A DNA stretch of 64,000 bases from CAZOWW01 sp964583765 (GTDB lineage Bacteria; Actinomycetota; Actinomycetes; Actinomycetales; Kineosporiaceae): positions 30,993 to 94,992 of the forward strand of contig CAZOWW010000003.1 of assembly GCA_964583765.1 (NCBI GenBank). The letters are read 5' to 3'. The notes beneath the pieces are model-generated. The model saw only the letters and a list, made by a program, of their open reading frames with translations, had not been told where the DNA came from and ran no database searches. Both the position numbers and the translations under genes were made by a program. Below are positions 8,489-17,276 of the stretch, piece by piece (position 1 is the first letter of the stretch; each line of letters begins with the position of its first letter).

Positions 8489-9360
8489 GCGCGGGCCCGC
8501 ACCTGCCGCAGGACCTCGGCGAGGACCGCGAGGAGCAGCGCGAGATAGAACATCCCGGCGCCCACCACGTAGGCCTCGGGCGGGACACCACGCTTGGCCG
8601 CGACGTAGACGAACTTCGGGAAGGTGTTGACGTTGCCGGAGTTGAAGGTGGTCACGATGAAATCGTCGAAGGAGAGGCTGAACGCCAGGAGCGCCGCCCC
8701 CGCGATCCCGGGAGCCAGCAGGGGCAACGTCACCTTGCGGAACGCCTGCGCCTCATTGGCGTACAGATCCATCGCCGCCTGCTCCAGCCGCGGGTCCAGG
8801 CTCGCGATCCGGGCCTTCACCGCGACCACGACGAAGCTCACGCAGAACATCACGTGCGCGACCACGATCGTCGTGAACCCGAGGTTGACGCGCAGGTTCA
8901 GGAAGAGCGTGAGCAGCGAGGCGGCCATCACCACCTCGGGAGTGGCCATGGGCAGGAAGATGAGCAGGTTGGTGATCGTGCGTCCGCGGAAACGGTACCG
9001 GCTCAACGCATAGGCGATCATCGTCCCGAGCAGGGTCGCCAGGAAGGTGGAGATCACCCCGATCTCCAGGCTGTTGCCGACCGCCGGGCACAGCTCCGGC
9101 GACCGGCAGGGGTTCGTCCAGTTCGACAGCGTGAAGCCCTGCCACACGATGTTGCTGCGGCCGCCGTCGTTGAACGAGAAGACCGTGATGTAGGCGATCG
9201 GTGTGAACAGGTAGGCGAACACCAGCACCACGAACAGGCGCAGCAGGTTCCGGCCGAACCAGCGCTGCACCCGCCGGGGGAACGGCACCCCCCGGTCGAT
9301 CGGCATGTGCCGGCCGGGACGCTCGATCCCGGACACCTCGGTCACGTGCGCGGCGTTCAC
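8485..9360 (-). CDS. potC: Spermidine/putrescine ABC transporter permease PotC
   Basis: Second membrane subunit of the polyamine importer. It has about six hydrophobic segments and the EAA loop LEQAAMDLYANEAQAFRKV that contacts the ATPase. The GTG start at 9360 is chosen because it overlaps the potB stop in a GTGA junction and is preceded by GGAGGA at the right spacing (9367-9372). The in-frame extension further upstream lies inside potB. Its 291-residue length fits the family. It is coupled to the downstream oxidase through an ATGA overlap. Confidence 0.92.
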   Translation of the reverse strand: MNAAHVTEVSGIERPGRHMPIDRGVPFPRRVQRWFGRNLLRLFVVLVFAYLFTPIAYITVFSFNDGGRSNIVWQGFTLSNWTNPCRSPELCPAVGNSLEIGVISTFLATLLGTMIAYALSRYRFRGRTITNLLIFLPMATPEVVMAASLLTLFLNLRVNLGFTTIVVAHVMFCVSFVVVAVKARIASLDPRLEQAAMDLYANEAQAFRKVTLPLLAPGIAGAALLAFSLSFDDFIVTTFNSGNVNTFPKFVYVAAKRGVPPEAYVVGAGMFYLALLLAVLAEVLRQVRARA

Positions 9361-10274
9361 ACCAGTTCCTCCGTCCCGGCCCGGCGAATGTAGACCATGA
9401 CGATCACCAGGATCGTGGCCATGAGGATGAAGGACAGGACCGCCGCGGTCGGGTAGTCGACCAGGGTGAAGAACCGCGACTGGATCACGTTCCCGATCAT
9501 CGTCGTGGATCGCGGCCGTCCCAACAGGGCCGCGTTCACGTAGTCGCCGGCGGCCGGGATGAACGTGAGCAACGTGCCCGAGACCACGCCCGGCATCGAC
9601 AGCGGGACGGTGACCTTGCGGAAGGTCGTGAGGGGTCCGGCGTACAGATCGGCGCCGGCCTCGATGAGGCGCGGGTCGATCCGCTCCAGGCTCGCGTACA
9701 GGGGCAGGGTCATGAAGGGCAGGAAGTTGTACGTGATGCCGAGCACGACCGCCTGGGGACTCGCGGTGAGCGTCGACCCGTCGGGCAGCAGGTGCAGCCA
9801 CCGCACGGCATGCACGATCCAGCCCTCCTCGCCCAGCAACTGTCCCCAGGCGATGGTGCGCAGCACGAAGCTGGCGAAGAACGGGGCGATCACCAGCACG
9901 AGCAGGATGTTGCGCCACCGGCCGGCCCGGTGCGCGATGTAGTAGGCGACGGGGTACGAGATGGCCAGGGCGAGCACCGTGGCCAGACCGGCGTACCAGA
10001 ATGAGCGCAGGAGCTGGTTGCTGTACTCACGCACCGCGTCGGAGTAGTTGGCGAACCGGAAGGTCTGCTGGAACTGGTTCGCCTCCCCTCCGGGCACCCG
10101 GGTCTGCAACGAGGTACCGAACAACGCGAGGATGGGCGCCGCGAAGAAGGCGACCAGCCAGGCGATGCCCGGCAGGAGGAGCAGGTACGGCACGACCCCG
10201 CGCGAGCGGCGGGCGGCGGGCTCCGCGGCGTCCCCGTCCACGGGGGCACCGTGGGAGGCGAGGGAGAGGGACAC
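9357..10274 (-). CDS. potB: Spermidine/putrescine ABC transporter permease PotB
   Basis: First membrane subunit of the polyamine importer, 305 aa with six predicted membrane helices and the EAA loop LIEAGADLYAGPLTTFRKV. The start is a GTG six bases after the potA stop. A short hydrophilic N-terminus (about 28 residues) precedes the first helix. It belongs to the tight operon potD-potA-potB-potC-oxidase. Confidence 0.92.
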   Translation of the reverse strand: MSLSLASHGAPVDGDAAEPAARRSRGVVPYLLLLPGIAWLVAFFAAPILALFGTSLQTRVPGGEANQFQQTFRFANYSDAVREYSNQLLRSFWYAGLATVLALAISYPVAYYIAHRAGRWRNILLVLVIAPFFASFVLRTIAWGQLLGEEGWIVHAVRWLHLLPDGSTLTASPQAVVLGITYNFLPFMTLPLYASLERIDPRLIEAGADLYAGPLTTFRKVTVPLSMPGVVSGTLLTFIPAAGDYVNAALLGRPRSTTMIGNVIQSRFFTLVDYPTAAVLSFILMATILVIVMVYIRRAGTEELV

Positions 10275-10280
10275 CCGCGC

Positions 10281-11426
10281 CTACCCTGCCTGCACCGCGA
10301 CCGGCTGGTCGCGGGAGATGCCCGCCGCGGCGTCCCCGGCCATCCCGAACGTGTGCTCGGGTTCCCAGCCCAGGGTGACGGACGCCCCGGCCGCGAACGG
10401 ACGGGCGGTGCCCGAGTTCTGGAGGAAGACGCTCAGATCCTGGCCCCAGGGCATGCGCACCAGGTACTGCGTGGACACCCCGGTGTAGCTGACGTCGCGC
10501 ACCACGCCGCCGACGAGGCAGTTGTGTCCCGGCGGGAGGCTGGCGTCGGCCGGCAGCAGCCGTACCTTCTCGGGGCGCACCCCCACCAGCAGGTGGTCCT
10601 GGGTGGTCAGGCAGCGCCGGCTCGGCACGATCACGGTCTGGCCGTGGCAGTCCACCGGCATCTCGGCGCCCAGGGAGGGCCCGCGCAGCCCGGTGAGCAG
10701 GTTGGACTGCCCGACGAAGTTGGCCACGAAGGTGGTCCGGGGGGACTCGTACAGATCGGCCGGCGGCCCCAGCTGCTCGATCCGCCCGTGGTTCATCACG
10801 GCCACGGTGTCGGCCATGGTCATGGCCTCCTCCTGGTCGTGCGTGACATGGACGAAGGTGATCCCGACCTCGGTCTGGATCCGCTTGAGCTCGATCTGCA
10901 TCTGCCGGCGCAGCTTCAGGTCGAGCGCGCCCAGCGGCTCGTCGAGCAGGAGCACCCGCGGCTTGTTCACCACGGCGCGTGCCAGGGCGATGCGCTGCTG
11001 CTGTCCGCCGGACAGCTGGGTGGGCTTGCGGCGGGCGAGGTGACGCATCTGCACGAGGTCGAGTGCGGCGTCGACCTCCGCGCGCACCTTGCGGATGCCC
11101 CGTCGGCGCAACCCGAAGGCCACGTTCTCGAAGACGTCCAGGTGCGGGAACAGCGCGTAGCTCTGGAAGACCGTGTTCACCGGACGGCGGTAGGGCCGCT
11201 CGTGGGTGATGTCGAGCTCACCGAGTTGGATCGTGCCCGCGGTGGGCTCGTCCAGACCGGCGATCATGCGCAGGGTCGTGGTCTTGCCGCAGCCCGAGGG
11301 ACCGAGCAGGGCGAAGAAAGATCCCTCGGGAATGGCGAGGGATACGTCGTCGACGGCCGTGAAGGCGCCGAACCTCTTGACGAGCCCGTGAAGACGGACC
11401 TCTCCGGAGGCGGTCGAGACAGCCAT
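10281..11426 (-). CDS. potA: Spermidine/putrescine ABC transporter ATP-binding protein PotA
   Basis: ATPase subunit of the polyamine importer. Walker A is GPSGCGKTTT, the Q-loop is in VFQSYALFPH, the signature is LSGGQQQRIALA, Walker B is LLLDEPLGALD and the switch histidine is in VTHDQEEA. A C-terminal TOBE regulatory domain follows, giving 381 aa. The ATG at 11426 overlaps the last base of the potD stop codon (TGATG), so the two genes are coupled; the longer reading upstream lies inside potD. Confidence 0.95.
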   Translation of the reverse strand: MAVSTASGEVRLHGLVKRFGAFTAVDDVSLAIPEGSFFALLGPSGCGKTTTLRMIAGLDEPTAGTIQLGELDITHERPYRRPVNTVFQSYALFPHLDVFENVAFGLRRRGIRKVRAEVDAALDLVQMRHLARRKPTQLSGGQQQRIALARAVVNKPRVLLLDEPLGALDLKLRRQMQIELKRIQTEVGITFVHVTHDQEEAMTMADTVAVMNHGRIEQLGPPADLYESPRTTFVANFVGQSNLLTGLRGPSLGAEMPVDCHGQTVIVPSRRCLTTQDHLLVGVRPEKVRLLPADASLPPGHNCLVGGVVRDVSYTGVSTQYLVRMPWGQDLSVFLQNSGTARPFAAGASVTLGWEPEHTFGMAGDAAAGISRDQPVAVQAG

Positions 11427-12694
11427 CACGCCCCCAGCACGGCCTGGTACTTGGTGGACACCAGGGTGTCCTCCTCGACGGTCAGGGTGCGGAAGACATG
11501 TGTCTTGGCCAGGTCCTCGGCCGTCGGGAAGATGAACCGGCTGTCGGCCAGATCGGCGTCGTCCGGGATCTCCGCCCGCAGCGCGGCAGCCGCGCCCTTC
11601 ACCGGGCAGATGTACTCGACGTAGTCGGCAACCTTCGCGGCGACCTTCGGGTCGTAGTAGTAGTTGATCAGGATCTCGGCGTTCTTCTTGTGCGTGGCCC
11701 CGATCGGGACGAGCAGGTTGTCGCTCCACAGGAGCACCCCGCTGGGGGGGAACACGAACACGTAGGGGTCCTCCTGCAGGTTCGGATCAGCGTCACGCGC
11801 CTCGGCGTTCGCGGCGAAGATGTCGCCCGACCAACCCACCACGGCCAGGGCGTCCCCGGCCTTGAAGTCCTCGAGGTATTCGCCCCCCTTCACCTGACGG
11901 ATCTGCCCGTTGGCCAGCTGCTTGCCGACGACCGCGATGGCGTCGTCGAACTTGGCGGTGGGGAAGGGCTTGGCCACGTCGACGCCCTGCTCGAGCAGGA
12001 TCAGCCCGAGGGTGTCGCGGAAATCGGACTGCACCTCGACCCGCCCCTTGAGCTTCGGGTTCCACAGGTCCGAGATGGTGTTGACGGAGATCCCCTTGGC
12101 CTCCACTTCCTTGCGGCGGTAGGCGAGCCCGGTGTAACCCGACTGCCAGGCCAGGGAGTACTTGCGACCGGGGTCGAAATCGACGTTCTTGAGATTGTCC
12201 AGCAGGTACTTCACGTTAGGGATGTTCGCCAGGTCGAGTTCCTGTGCGTAGCCCTGGCGGATCACCCGGCCCGCCATGTAGTCGGTGAGGACGATGAGGT
12301 CCTTGCCGATGTCCTGGCCGTTGGCCAGCTGCCCCTGGATCTTGGCGTAGTAGGTCTCGTTGTCGTCGATGTCCTCGGAGTACGTCGCCTGGATCCCGGT
12401 TTCCTTCTCGAACTGGGTGAGCGTCGGGTAGGTCTTGGTCTGCTCGTCGTAGTCGAGGTATTGGGTCCAGTTGGCCCAGTTCACGACCCGGTCCGTGTCG
12501 GAGCGGTCGATCGCCGGGGAGGGCCGGGCCGCGGCCGTCTGGGCCACGGTCGACCCGCCCGTACTGCACGACGCGAGGAGGCCGCCCAGACCGAGGGCCC
12601 CCGTGCCGCCGAGCATCCTTCGGCGGGTCATCCCCCGGACGAGTGCCGGAGAAACGGGAACGGGCGTCGCGGGAGGACGCGGGCGCATCGTCAT
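11426..12694 (-). CDS. potD: Polyamine-binding lipoprotein PotD
   Basis: Extracytoplasmic solute-binding protein for the polyamine importer. The N-terminus has a twin-arginine-like segment (TRRRMLGG), a hydrophobic stretch and a lipobox ending LLASC at about residue 43, so it is probably exported by Tat and lipid-anchored. The mature part starts with VVNWANWTQYLD, the typical opening of PotD/PotF-like proteins, and totals 422 aa. It is the first gene of the operon. The gap upstream contains tandem repeats and no clear promoter consensus. The exact ligand (putrescine, spermidine or a related compound) cannot be told from sequence alone. Confidence 0.92.
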   Translation of the reverse strand: MTMRPRPPATPVPVSPALVRGMTRRRMLGGTGALGLGGLLASCSTGGSTVAQTAAARPSPAIDRSDTDRVVNWANWTQYLDYDEQTKTYPTLTQFEKETGIQATYSEDIDDNETYYAKIQGQLANGQDIGKDLIVLTDYMAGRVIRQGYAQELDLANIPNVKYLLDNLKNVDFDPGRKYSLAWQSGYTGLAYRRKEVEAKGISVNTISDLWNPKLKGRVEVQSDFRDTLGLILLEQGVDVAKPFPTAKFDDAIAVVGKQLANGQIRQVKGGEYLEDFKAGDALAVVGWSGDIFAANAEARDADPNLQEDPYVFVFPPSGVLLWSDNLLVPIGATHKKNAEILINYYYDPKVAAKVADYVEYICPVKGAAAALRAEIPDDADLADSRFIFPTAEDLAKTHVFRTLTVEEDTLVSTKYQAVLGA

Positions 12695-13109
12695 CGAAGG
12701 GAATTCCTTCCTGTCGTGCCGCGACGTGGACGGGCGGGGGGACCCGGTCGTCGCGGGGCGGGCTCACGCGGACTTCGTGGCCCGAGCTGTCGGGGAGCGT
12801 GGCTGGTATCGGGGACGCGGGGAGTGCAAGGGCAAGGGCATTGCGCGGAGCACCTGGCCGAGGCGGTGGAACTCGGGGGGACAGGGGAGAACGGGTCTGC
12901 AGGACAGGAGAACGGGTCTACAGGACAGGAGAACGGGTCTACAGGACGGAAGGGCTGGGGAACGGGAGGGCTGGGGAACGGGAGGAACGGATGTGGGACG
13001 GCGGGGTGGCGGAGCGGTCGAGAGGCCTCAGGAGAGGGCGTCGCAGCCTCGGGTGACCGAGTGACGACGCATTGTCCAGCACACCTTGGCCCAATCCGCG
13101 CGTCGCCGC
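12695..13109. other. Intergenic spacer with two tandem repeat blocks
   Basis: A 415-bp gap between the first aldehyde dehydrogenase and potD. A proline-rich reverse reading frame exists here but follows the repeats and has no family resemblance, so it is not called. It must contain the potD promoter, which I could not identify. Confidence 0.5.
12886..12982. repeat. Two adjacent tandem repeat blocks (21 bp x3, 16 bp x2)
   Basis: Three near-identical 21-bp units start at 12886, 12907 and 12928 (core ggagaacgggtct), followed by two identical 16-bp units agggctggggaacggg at 12951 and 12967. Confidence 0.92.
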
Positions 13110-14618
13110 TCAGGAATGCGCAAACACGGTGCGGTGCCAACCCTTCTGTGCAACTCCGGTCGTGTCGGACATCACATGTTTGATCGTCGTGTACTCCTCG
13201 AGCGCGTAACTGCTCAGGTCCTTGCCGAAGCCGGACGCCTTCGTCCCCCCGTGCGGCATCTCACTGACGATCGGGATGTGGTCGTTGATCCAGACGCAGC
13301 CGGCCCGCAGCTCGCGTGTCGCACGCTGGGCACGGTGGACGTCGCGGGTCCACGCGGAGGCGGCCAATCCGTAGACCGTGTCGTTGGCCAGTCGGAACGC
13401 CTCGTCATCGGTGCGGAACGGCAGCACCACCAGCACCGGACCGAAGACCTCCTGGCGTGCGATCTCCGCATCCGGCCCGATGTCGGTGAGTAGCGTCGGC
13501 TCGTAGTAGGCCCCGCGGGCCAGCGCACCTCCCGGCGCCCGGCCTCCGGTGACCACCCGCGCCCCGGCAGCCCGGGCCCGGTCCACGAATCCGGCCACCC
13601 GGTCGCGATGACGCAAAGAGATAAGGGGCCCCTGGTCCGTGGCCTCGTCGAACGGATCCCCCAGCCGCACCCCGGACATCAGGTCCGCGACCCCGGCGAC
13701 GAACTCCTCGACCAGGGACTCGTGCACGAGGGCCCGGGTGGCCGCCGTGCAGTCCTGGCCGGAGTTGATCAGCGACCCGGCGACCGCGCCGTGCACGGCC
13801 GCTTCGAGATCGGCGTCCTCGAACACCACGAACGGCGCCTTGCCCCCGAGCTCCAGGTGCACGCGGCGGGTGGTCACAGCGGCCGCGGTCATGACCGAAC
13901 GGCCCACGGCCGAGGACCCGGTGAACGAGACCATGTCCACCCCCGGGTGTGCGACCAGGGCCGCACCGGTCGCCGGTCCGGTGCCGGTGACGACGTTGAC
14001 GACGCCGTCGGGCAGTCCCGCACGACGAGCGGTCTCGGCGAGGGCGAGCGTGGTCCCGGGGGTCAGCTCACTGGGCTTGAGGACGACGGTGTTGCCCGCG
14101 GCGACGGCGGGAAGGATCTTCCACGCGGCCATCTGCAGCGGATAGTTCCAGGGGGCGATCGATCCGACGACCCCCACCGGCTCGCGGCGGATCGAGGAGG
14201 TGTGGTCCGGGGAGTACTCGGCGCTCGCGCGCCCCTCCAGCAGTCGAGCGGCCCCGGCGAAGAAGGCGACGTTGTCGACGGTCCCCGGGACGTCGAACTG
14301 CCGTGACAGGCGGATCGGCTTGCCGGTCTGGCGGGTCTCGACCCGGGCCAGGTCCTCGGACTGGGCTTCGAGCAGGACCGCGAGCCGGTTCAGCACGCCC
14401 GCGCGCTCCGCGGGGGTCGCCGTCGCCCACTCGCCCAGGGCCGTGCGCGCCGAGGCGACCGCGGCGTCCAGCTCGGCCGGGCCGGCGAGTGCCACCGTCT
14501 CGAGCACCTCGGAGCTCGCCGGGTCCACGACGTCCCAGGTGTGGCCCGAGGTACCGGCCACGAGACGACCCCCGATCCAGTTGTGGCCGCCCCCCGGCGC
14601 CTCAACAGTGCGGGCCAC
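13110..14618 (-). CDS. Gamma-aminobutyraldehyde dehydrogenase-like enzyme 1
   Basis: NAD(P)-dependent aldehyde dehydrogenase of about 502 aa. It has the catalytic cysteine in SGQDCTAATR, the general-base glutamate in LELGGKAP and the cofactor-binding stretch KPSELTPGTTLALAE. The GQDCTAA pattern around the cysteine is typical of PatD/YdcW-type aminobutyraldehyde dehydrogenases. The GTG at 14618 is chosen because GGAGGGAGG lies 4 bases upstream. Likely role: oxidation of 4-aminobutanal from putrescine to GABA. A second enzyme of the same type lies upstream; substrate division between them is unknown. Confidence 0.87.
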   Translation of the reverse strand: MARTVEAPGGGHNWIGGRLVAGTSGHTWDVVDPASSEVLETVALAGPAELDAAVASARTALGEWATATPAERAGVLNRLAVLLEAQSEDLARVETRQTGKPIRLSRQFDVPGTVDNVAFFAGAARLLEGRASAEYSPDHTSSIRREPVGVVGSIAPWNYPLQMAAWKILPAVAAGNTVVLKPSELTPGTTLALAETARRAGLPDGVVNVVTGTGPATGAALVAHPGVDMVSFTGSSAVGRSVMTAAAVTTRRVHLELGGKAPFVVFEDADLEAAVHGAVAGSLINSGQDCTAATRALVHESLVEEFVAGVADLMSGVRLGDPFDEATDQGPLISLRHRDRVAGFVDRARAAGARVVTGGRAPGGALARGAYYEPTLLTDIGPDAEIARQEVFGPVLVVLPFRTDDEAFRLANDTVYGLAASAWTRDVHRAQRATRELRAGCVWINDHIPIVSEMPHGGTKASGFGKDLSSYALEEYTTIKHVMSDTTGVAQKGWHRTVFAHS

Positions 14619-15068
14619 CAGGCCTCCCTCCGATCGGACTGGCCGAGGGCTGCGCCACCCGGCTACGGCGTGTGTCCGGAACCCACGAATCCCCTGGCTC
14701 ACCGATTCGCGTCAACACCACGGCACGAACGTCCTCGACGACGAAGCGTCACCGGCTCGGATCCTGACATGAATGTCCACAGTACTCAAGGTGCCCTCAT
14801 GGATTTCGTCGCATCTGTCGGCCCATGCAACGGATCCGTTACACAACTAGGACATCGACTGCGGGTCCCGACACCCTGCCGACATCACGATCAACCAGTT
14901 CAACATTGAGTAATTGTTCATTTACTTCGAGTAATCGAGGAGCGCGGCCACGTGATTACCGGAAGTAATCCGTCCGGCGGGCCCACCCGGACCCAGCCGG
15001 AGCCGGACCCGCCCCCACCGAACAGGAGGCGAGCCCGGCTCCGGGGGACCCGACGCCCTGCCTCACCG
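14619..15068. other. Intergenic region upstream of aldehyde dehydrogenase 1
   Basis: A 450-bp gap without a convincing gene. Its right third (about 14780-14975) is clearly more A+T-rich than the surroundings and holds the AGTAAT-type motifs listed separately, so it probably carries the promoter for the leftward gene. Confidence 0.5.
14905..14970. promoter_or_regulatory. Candidate operator cluster (AGTAAT / ATTACT motifs)
   Basis: A perfect 17-bp palindrome GATTAC-N5-GTAATC is at 14954-14970. About 25 bp to the left are two direct GAGTAAT copies (14908-14914 and 14928-14934) with a TTACT between them. Such A+T-rich dyads fit binding sites of Lrp/AsnC regulators, and an Lrp gene lies 1.8 kb away. 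The link to that regulator is inference. Confidence 0.4.
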
Positions 15069-16514
15069 TCAGCCGAAGGCCGCCATGACGTGCTTGACCC
15101 GCGTGTACTCCTCCATGCCGTACAGGGAGAGGTCCTTCCCGTGGCCGGAGTGCTTGAATCCGCCGTGGGGCATCTCGGCCACCAGCGGGATGTGCGTGTT
15201 GATCCACACGCAACCGAAGTCCAGCCGGCGCGAAGCACGCAGCGCGCGGTTCACGTCTCGGGTCCACACGCTGGAGGCCAGGCCGTAGGGCACTCCGTTC
15301 GCCATCGCGAGCGCCTGGTCCTCGCCCTCGAACGCCTGCACGGTGATCACCGGGCCGAAGACCTCCTGCTGCACGATCTCGTCGTCCTGGCGCAGGCCGG
15401 CGACGACCGTGGGTTCCAGGAAGTAGCCGGTGTCGAACCCGGCCGGGCGCGAGCCACCGGCCACGACTCGGGCGTGCTCCGGCAACCGCTCGAGGAACCC
15501 GCGCACGCGGGAGAGCTGCGCGGCGTTGTTCAGCGGGCCGAACAGGGCGTCCTCGTCCGTGGGCAGGCCGACCCGGGCGGCTCCCGCCTGCTCGACCAGC
15601 GCCGCCACGAAGTCGTCGTGCACCTCCGCGGCCACCAGCACGCGGGTCGCCGCGGTGCAGTCCTGGCCCGCATTGAAGTAGCCGGCCACCGCGATGCCCT
15701 CCGCGGCCGCGGCCAGGTCGGCGTCCGCGAAGACGACCACGGGCGCCTTGCCGCCCAGTTCCAGATGCACGCGCTTGAGGTCCGGTGCGGCCGAGGCCGC
15801 GACCTGTGCGCCCGCACGCACCGAGCCGGTGATCGCCACGAGCTGCGGGACCGGATGCTCCACGACGGCACGCCCGGTCTCGCGGTCCCCGGTGACCACG
15901 TTCAGCACGCCGGGTGGCAGGAAATCCGCGGCCAGCTCCGCCAGCAGCAGACTGGTCTCGGGCGTCGTCTCGGCCGGCTTGAGCACCACGGTGTTCCCCG
16001 CGGCGATCGCCGGGGCGACCTTCCAGATCGCCATCATGAGCGGGTAGTTCCAGGGCGTCACCTGGCCGACCACCCCGATCGGTTCCCGGCGGATCCACGA
16101 GGTGTGCCCGGCGAGGTACTCCCCCGCCGCGCGCCCCTCCAGCAGGCGGGCGGCGCCGGCGAAGAAGCGCAACTGGTCGACCGCGGGGGGCAGTTCCTCA
16201 CTCGCGGTCAGGGCATTGATCTTGCCGGTGTTCCCCGCCTCGGCCAGGACGAACTCCTCGGCCCGCGCCTCCAGGGCATCGGCGATCCGCAGCAGCGCCC
16301 GCTGGCGCTCCGCGGGTGTGGTGTCCCGCCAGCTCTCGAAGGCCCTGGCCGCCGCCGTGTACGCGACGTCCACGTCGGCCGCCGAGGAGACGGGTGCGGT
16401 GGCGACCACCGCCTCGGTGACCGGGTCGACGACGTCGCTGCGTACGGACGCGAGCGGGTCCTGGTACCGGCCGTCGACGAAGTTGCGCAGTTCTCTGGGT
16501 GCAGTGGCTGCCAC
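15069..16514 (-). CDS. Gamma-aminobutyraldehyde dehydrogenase-like enzyme 2
   Basis: Second aldehyde dehydrogenase of the aminobutyraldehyde type, about 481 aa. The catalytic cysteine is in NAGQDCTAATR, the glutamate in LELGGKAP and the cofactor motif in KPAETTPETSLLLAELA. It resembles enzyme 1 over its whole length, so the two are probably paralogs. The GTG at 16514 is chosen since AGGGAG lies nine bases upstream; a longer in-frame start at 16562 has no ribosome site. It is divergent from the Lrp regulator gene, a usual place for a regulator to control its target. Confidence 0.87.
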   Translation of the reverse strand: MAATAPRELRNFVDGRYQDPLASVRSDVVDPVTEAVVATAPVSSAADVDVAYTAAARAFESWRDTTPAERQRALLRIADALEARAEEFVLAEAGNTGKINALTASEELPPAVDQLRFFAGAARLLEGRAAGEYLAGHTSWIRREPIGVVGQVTPWNYPLMMAIWKVAPAIAAGNTVVLKPAETTPETSLLLAELAADFLPPGVLNVVTGDRETGRAVVEHPVPQLVAITGSVRAGAQVAASAAPDLKRVHLELGGKAPVVVFADADLAAAAEGIAVAGYFNAGQDCTAATRVLVAAEVHDDFVAALVEQAGAARVGLPTDEDALFGPLNNAAQLSRVRGFLERLPEHARVVAGGSRPAGFDTGYFLEPTVVAGLRQDDEIVQQEVFGPVITVQAFEGEDQALAMANGVPYGLASSVWTRDVNRALRASRRLDFGCVWINTHIPLVAEMPHGGFKHSGHGKDLSLYGMEEYTRVKHVMAAFG

Positions 16515-16624
16515 GGCGTCGATCTCCCTGCGTGTGGGCGGACGGGCACCGCCGACGGACACGGCGACCGCGCCGGGCCCGGCACCTCCCCCGACGGGCG
16601 GTGCCCAGGCCCCGCGCCTGGAGT

Positions 16625-16652
16625 GGTATATGTGTCCGCGGCGTGGGTCAGG
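16625..16652 (-). promoter_or_regulatory. Candidate promoter for aldehyde dehydrogenase 2
   Basis: Reading on the minus strand, CCTGAC (16647-16652), a 16-bp spacer and TATACC (16625-16630) form a weak promoter-like pair upstream of the leftward gene. It lies in the divergent region shared with the Lrp gene. Confidence 0.3.
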
Positions 16653-16793
16653 CCGATGCTAGCCAGAGTTGAGGCCCCCGGGAATCCCGTTCTCGACACG
16701 CCGAGACCCTTCTGGGCACGAATCTGATTGTGAAACGTCCCCGAAACAACGGAATCCCTTGCCCAGCACCGTCCCACCCAGGAGGATGTGGCC

Positions 16794-17276
16794 GTGGCGA
16801 TTCCTGCCGCGAGGCCCCGCGGTCTCGCCCAGCCGCTGGACGAGACGTCCAAGCGCATCATCGAACAGCTCCAGGCCGACGGCCGGCGTCCCTACGCCTC
16901 CATCGGCAAGGCGGTCGGCCTGTCCGAGGCTGCCGTGCGCCAACGCGTACAGCGGCTCCTCGACTCGGGCGTCATGCAGATCGTGGCGGTCACCGACCCC
17001 CTCCAGGTCGGCTTCTCCCGCCAGGCGATGATCGGCGTGCGTGTCGCGGGCGACATCACCGCCGTCGCCGACCGGCTGGCCGACCTCGACGAGGTCGACT
17101 ACGTGGTGATCACCGCCGGTTCCTTCGACGTCCTCGCCGAGGTCGTCTGCGAGGACGACGATCACCTGCTCGACGTCCTGACCAACCACATCCGCACCCT
17201 GCCTGGCGTGCTCAGTACCGAGACGTTCGTGTACCTGAGACTCCGGAAGCAGCTCTACGACTGGGGCACCCGATGA
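16794..17276 (+). CDS. Lrp/AsnC family transcriptional regulator
   Basis: DNA-binding regulator with an N-terminal winged helix-turn-helix (about residues 15-65, LSEAAVRQRVQRLLDSGV) and a C-terminal RAM/AsnC ligand-binding domain, about 160 aa. The GTG at 16794 is chosen because AGGAGG (16780-16785) is eight bases upstream; the GTG at 16788 would be too close. Its stop overlaps the aminotransferase start (ATGA), so both are co-expressed, and it is divergent from aldehyde dehydrogenase 2. It probably senses an amino acid or amine and controls this island, possibly through the A+T-rich sites near 14.9 kb. Confidence 0.9.
   Translation: MAIPAARPRGLAQPLDETSKRIIEQLQADGRRPYASIGKAVGLSEAAVRQRVQRLLDSGVMQIVAVTDPLQVGFSRQAMIGVRVAGDITAVADRLADLDEVDYVVITAGSFDVLAEVVCEDDDHLLDVLTNHIRTLPGVLSTETFVYLRLRKQLYDWGTR

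Noticed and set aside
12691..13140. Proline-rich minus-strand frame over the repeats near 12.9 kb
   Set aside because: The repeated peptide only reflects the 21-bp and 16-bp tandem repeats; no ribosome site or homology.
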